Below, piece by piece: positions 15,401 through 16,105 of a DNA stretch of 16,105 bases. Position 1 is the first letter of the stretch. Each line of letters begins with the position of its first letter. The DNA is from an uncultured Odoribacter sp. Its GTDB lineage: Bacteria; Bacteroidota; Bacteroidia; Bacteroidales; Marinifilaceae. The notes below the pieces were generated by a model that did not search any database, was not told where the DNA came from, and saw only the letters and a program-made list of their open reading frames with translations. The position numbers were made by a program, and so were the translations under genes. The stretch covers positions 1 through 16,105 of the forward strand of contig CAMWQQ010000016.1 in the NCBI GenBank assembly GCA_947176455.1, given 5' to 3'.

Positions 15401-15996
15401 GTATACGCCACCTCCTGCGTCTTCATACCGACACACGAAAATACCAGGGTCACTGCCACATCCGGATTGCTCATCGAGAAACTGAAGAATCCATTCGCAT
15501 CCGTCGCTGTTCCTAGCATAGTACCTTTGACCAATACCGTAACCCCCGGAAGCGACTCTCCCTTTTTGTCCTTCACGATTCCCGACACCTTTATCATTTT
15601 CTTTTCCTCGGACTGGGACAGTTTTGCTTTTTCCTGCTCCACCTTGACCAGCATCACCACTTCATCCTCAAAACGACACTGGATGCCCTGCCCGTCAAAT
15701 ACCTGTTTCAGCACCTCGTCCACCCGCTTTTGACGCACGTCCAAATCGAAACGGGGGATTTCCCGGACGATTTCACTGCGATACATAAACCGGATGCCCG
15801 TCTGATTCTTTACCTCCTGCAAAAATTCTTCCACATTGCAATTCTTCAACTGCAAGGTCAGCACCTGATTCTGGGAATACGCCTCAGCGCGTACCTGAAG
15901 CAGCCAGACCAGCATCAAAAAACACAAAATTTTCATAACTCTGAAGATTTTTTGAGCCGAGCGTAAATTTCCTTTACTTTCTCCATTTTTTTTCAT
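12406..15996 (-). CDS. SusC/RagA-family TonB-linked outer-membrane transporter with STN domain
   Basis: This 1196-aa protein is a full-length SusC-like transporter. Its signal peptide lies at about residues 21-40 (MKILCFLMLVWLLQVRAEA) behind a 20-residue basic N-terminal extension that is common in STN-type SusC proteins; the ATG at 15936 is the alternative start. An STN (secretin/TonB short N-terminal) domain is at 44-115, a carboxypeptidase-D-like beta domain at about 138-210 (ISG...SLPGVTVLVKGT...TDANGFF), a TonB box DEVVVTG at 216-222, and the plug at about 225-360 (IRIRGTSTL, PLWVIDGVIV, DVLKDASATALYG). The barrel follows and ends in a terminal Phe (GLNITF), as outer-membrane barrels do. 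It should import a SusD-captured ligand using TonB energy. The STN domain implies signalling to a FecR-type anti-sigma factor, whose gene is not in the window but is expected beyond the right edge. Confidence 0.97.
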   Translation of the reverse strand: MKKNGESKGNLRSAQKIFRVMKILCFLMLVWLLQVRAEAYSQNQVLTLQLKNCNVEEFLQEVKNQTGIRFMYRSEIVREIPRFDLDVRQKRVDEVLKQVFDGQGIQCRFEDEVVMLVKVEQEKAKLSQSEEKKMIKVSGIVKDKKGESLPGVTVLVKGTMLGTATDANGFFSFSMSNPDVAVTLVFSCVGMKTQEVAYTGQKEVNVTMREENTQMDEVVVTGYQVVDRRKNTSAVTSVKAEDIMIPGMTTIDKMLEGQIPDLMVMTNSGESGVVSRIRIRGTSTLIGNREPLWVIDGVIVQDPVQISPDELNDPDYINRIGNAISGLNPQDIDRIDVLKDASATALYGTKAANGVIVITTKRGHIGEPQISYSGTGTLKLRPRYSDRKIDLMSAKERLNVSRELVEAGYEYASSVTWVGYEKLLWDFYNRQITYDEFQKQVVYLGDMNTDWFKLLTHDAFSSQHTLSVTGGTDKVRYYSSVGVNLEDDVVKPNSDRRYTATLNLDMNFTPWFAASFNMNGNTSKRKYYQEEIAPINYAYNTSRAIPAYDENGNYSFYQKSDRYDYNILNELDNSSKRQESSAVTMRANVDIKPWSWLKIGAILSYSINNTDIEGYWGEKSYHAAVIRRANYGAHIDNTSVMPVGGELTKEVMRTKTYMFRLQGDFNKYFGTDNQHNINASVGMETNSSKYDAYKNVSRGYDPDRGKQFITVQQGVYTSYESWLRENAPTITDNLNNMLSWYGSVSYSFRNLFTINGNMRYDGSNKFGEQSNDKLLPIWSASFNYNVAEHFKGDQEWFEDLRVKASWGYQGNMLDNQSPMLIIAKQPSSSHFGEYVSTIDIYPNPALKWEKTGSLNLGVEFSMFSRRLMVEASYYRKKTQDAYMNKEISGVNGMRSYVVNGGEIINSGYDVSLTVSPIKTKDLRWYISTSFSHANNEVNSSPAAEQYEKENFLNGTALVNGESISSFYSYKFLGLNPEDGTPMFDTMEEEKESLYGATKYDVFTKVLEVSGRREPKIFGGLSTTVNYKRWRLNAAFSYSVGAKTRLFRLYDNNYARIRPESNLNRTFLNRWQHAGDERLTDIPVLLPDGTASGSLFHWSGSTSGKVPEIANTSWEMYNYSNHRVVSANYLKCTNIGLTYSFDAERLKLQRLELSLSSSNPFVWSAKALKGQTPVQSGFTDIQLSERPTYTIGLNITF

Positions 15997-16026
15997 AGTT
16001 TTGTAAGTAAGTAATAATTAATACTG

Positions 16027-16042
16027 GTCGGATTTCTCCGAC
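16027..16042. repeat. Small inverted repeat in the susC leader
   Basis: GTCGG (16027-16031) and CCGAC (16038-16042) are perfect reverse complements with a 6-base loop. It lies about 30-45 bases before the susC ATG and 8 bases from the larger hairpin at 16051-16080. It may be a leader stem or a regulator half-site pair. Confidence 0.3.
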
Positions 16043-16050
16043 ATTTTCTG

Positions 16051-16080
16051 AAACGGAAGAATTGGCCGATTCTTCCGTTT
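16051..16080. terminator. Perfect 12-bp hairpin upstream of susC (terminator or leader element)
   Basis: AAACGGAAGAAT (16051-16062) and ATTCTTCCGTTT (16069-16080) pair perfectly over a 6-base loop (TGGCCG). The A-rich and T-rich outer ends are typical of bidirectional intrinsic terminators. The better T-run (TTTTATTTTG) follows on the + strand. On the - strand, where a preceding regulatory gene would be expected, the stem ends in GTTTC. A - strand reading frame entering from the right edge hits a TAA at 16080-16082 just before the stem, consistent with a gene ending there, but only seven codons are visible. No TAnnTTTG element for susC is seen in 15997-16105. Confidence 0.5.
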
Positions 16081-16105
16081 TATTTTGCATATATGAATAT
16101 GGTCC

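Noticed and set aside
15958..16090. A small - strand frame starting at an ATG near 16090 and running into susC
   Set aside because: It spans the 12-bp hairpin and overlaps the susC start in another frame; composition looks non-coding.
1..16105. CRISPR arrays, tRNA or rRNA genes
   Set aside because: No regularly spaced direct repeats, no cloverleaf-like T-arm motifs and no rRNA-like conserved stretches were seen on either strand.

Overview
The window reads as chromosomal DNA of a gut-type Bacteroidota (order Bacteroidales). The reasons are a SusC/SusD outer-membrane pair whose SusC carries an N-terminal STN domain, TlpA-like thiol-disulfide proteins with DUF4369-type N-termini, AT-rich leaders with no obvious Shine-Dalgarno, and several copies of the Bacteroidota -7 promoter element (TAnnTTTG). 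The gene content reminds me of Odoribacteraceae (Butyricimonas/Odoribacter), but that placement is a recollection of family style, not a search result.

Left part (1-4569), housekeeping. mutS2 enters from the left edge on the + strand, with its N-terminus cut off by the window. It ends 5 bases from the convergent rarA gene on the - strand. rarA starts at an ATG (3558) just downstream of a -7 box that sits inside a perfect 10-bp inverted repeat. Next on the - strand is a ROK-family sugar-kinase-like gene with a long structured leader.

Middle (4570-6751), accessory. A 477-aa ATPase of the archaeal ATPase/DUF234 type, visibly AT-rich and with its own well-formed -33/-7 promoter, is followed by about 470 bases of AT-rich DNA without an intact gene. 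That stretch holds a 22-codon reading frame that resembles the first codons of an IS256-type transposase, a 9-bp inverted repeat, and a small terminator-like hairpin downstream of the next operon. It looks like an insertion scar.

Right part (6752-15996), one - strand operon of six genes: susC-like, a TlpA-like lipoprotein, susD-like, a lipoprotein resembling the SusCD-associated zinc metallohydrolases but lacking HExxH, a second TlpA-like protein, and a thioredoxin-like protein with a CGPC motif. Gene junctions are tight: 1-nt overlap, 11-nt gap, 9-nt gap, 4-nt overlap, about 53-nt gap. No glycoside hydrolase is present, so this is not a classical polysaccharide utilisation locus. SusC/SusD should capture and import a ligand in a TonB-dependent way, while three thioredoxin-fold proteins, one predicted lipidated and two secreted, would act on thiols or disulfides of the ligand or of locus proteins. 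The STN domain predicts an ECF sigma/anti-sigma pair, probably just beyond the right edge. The best candidate for an undescribed system here is this redox-oriented SusCD locus.
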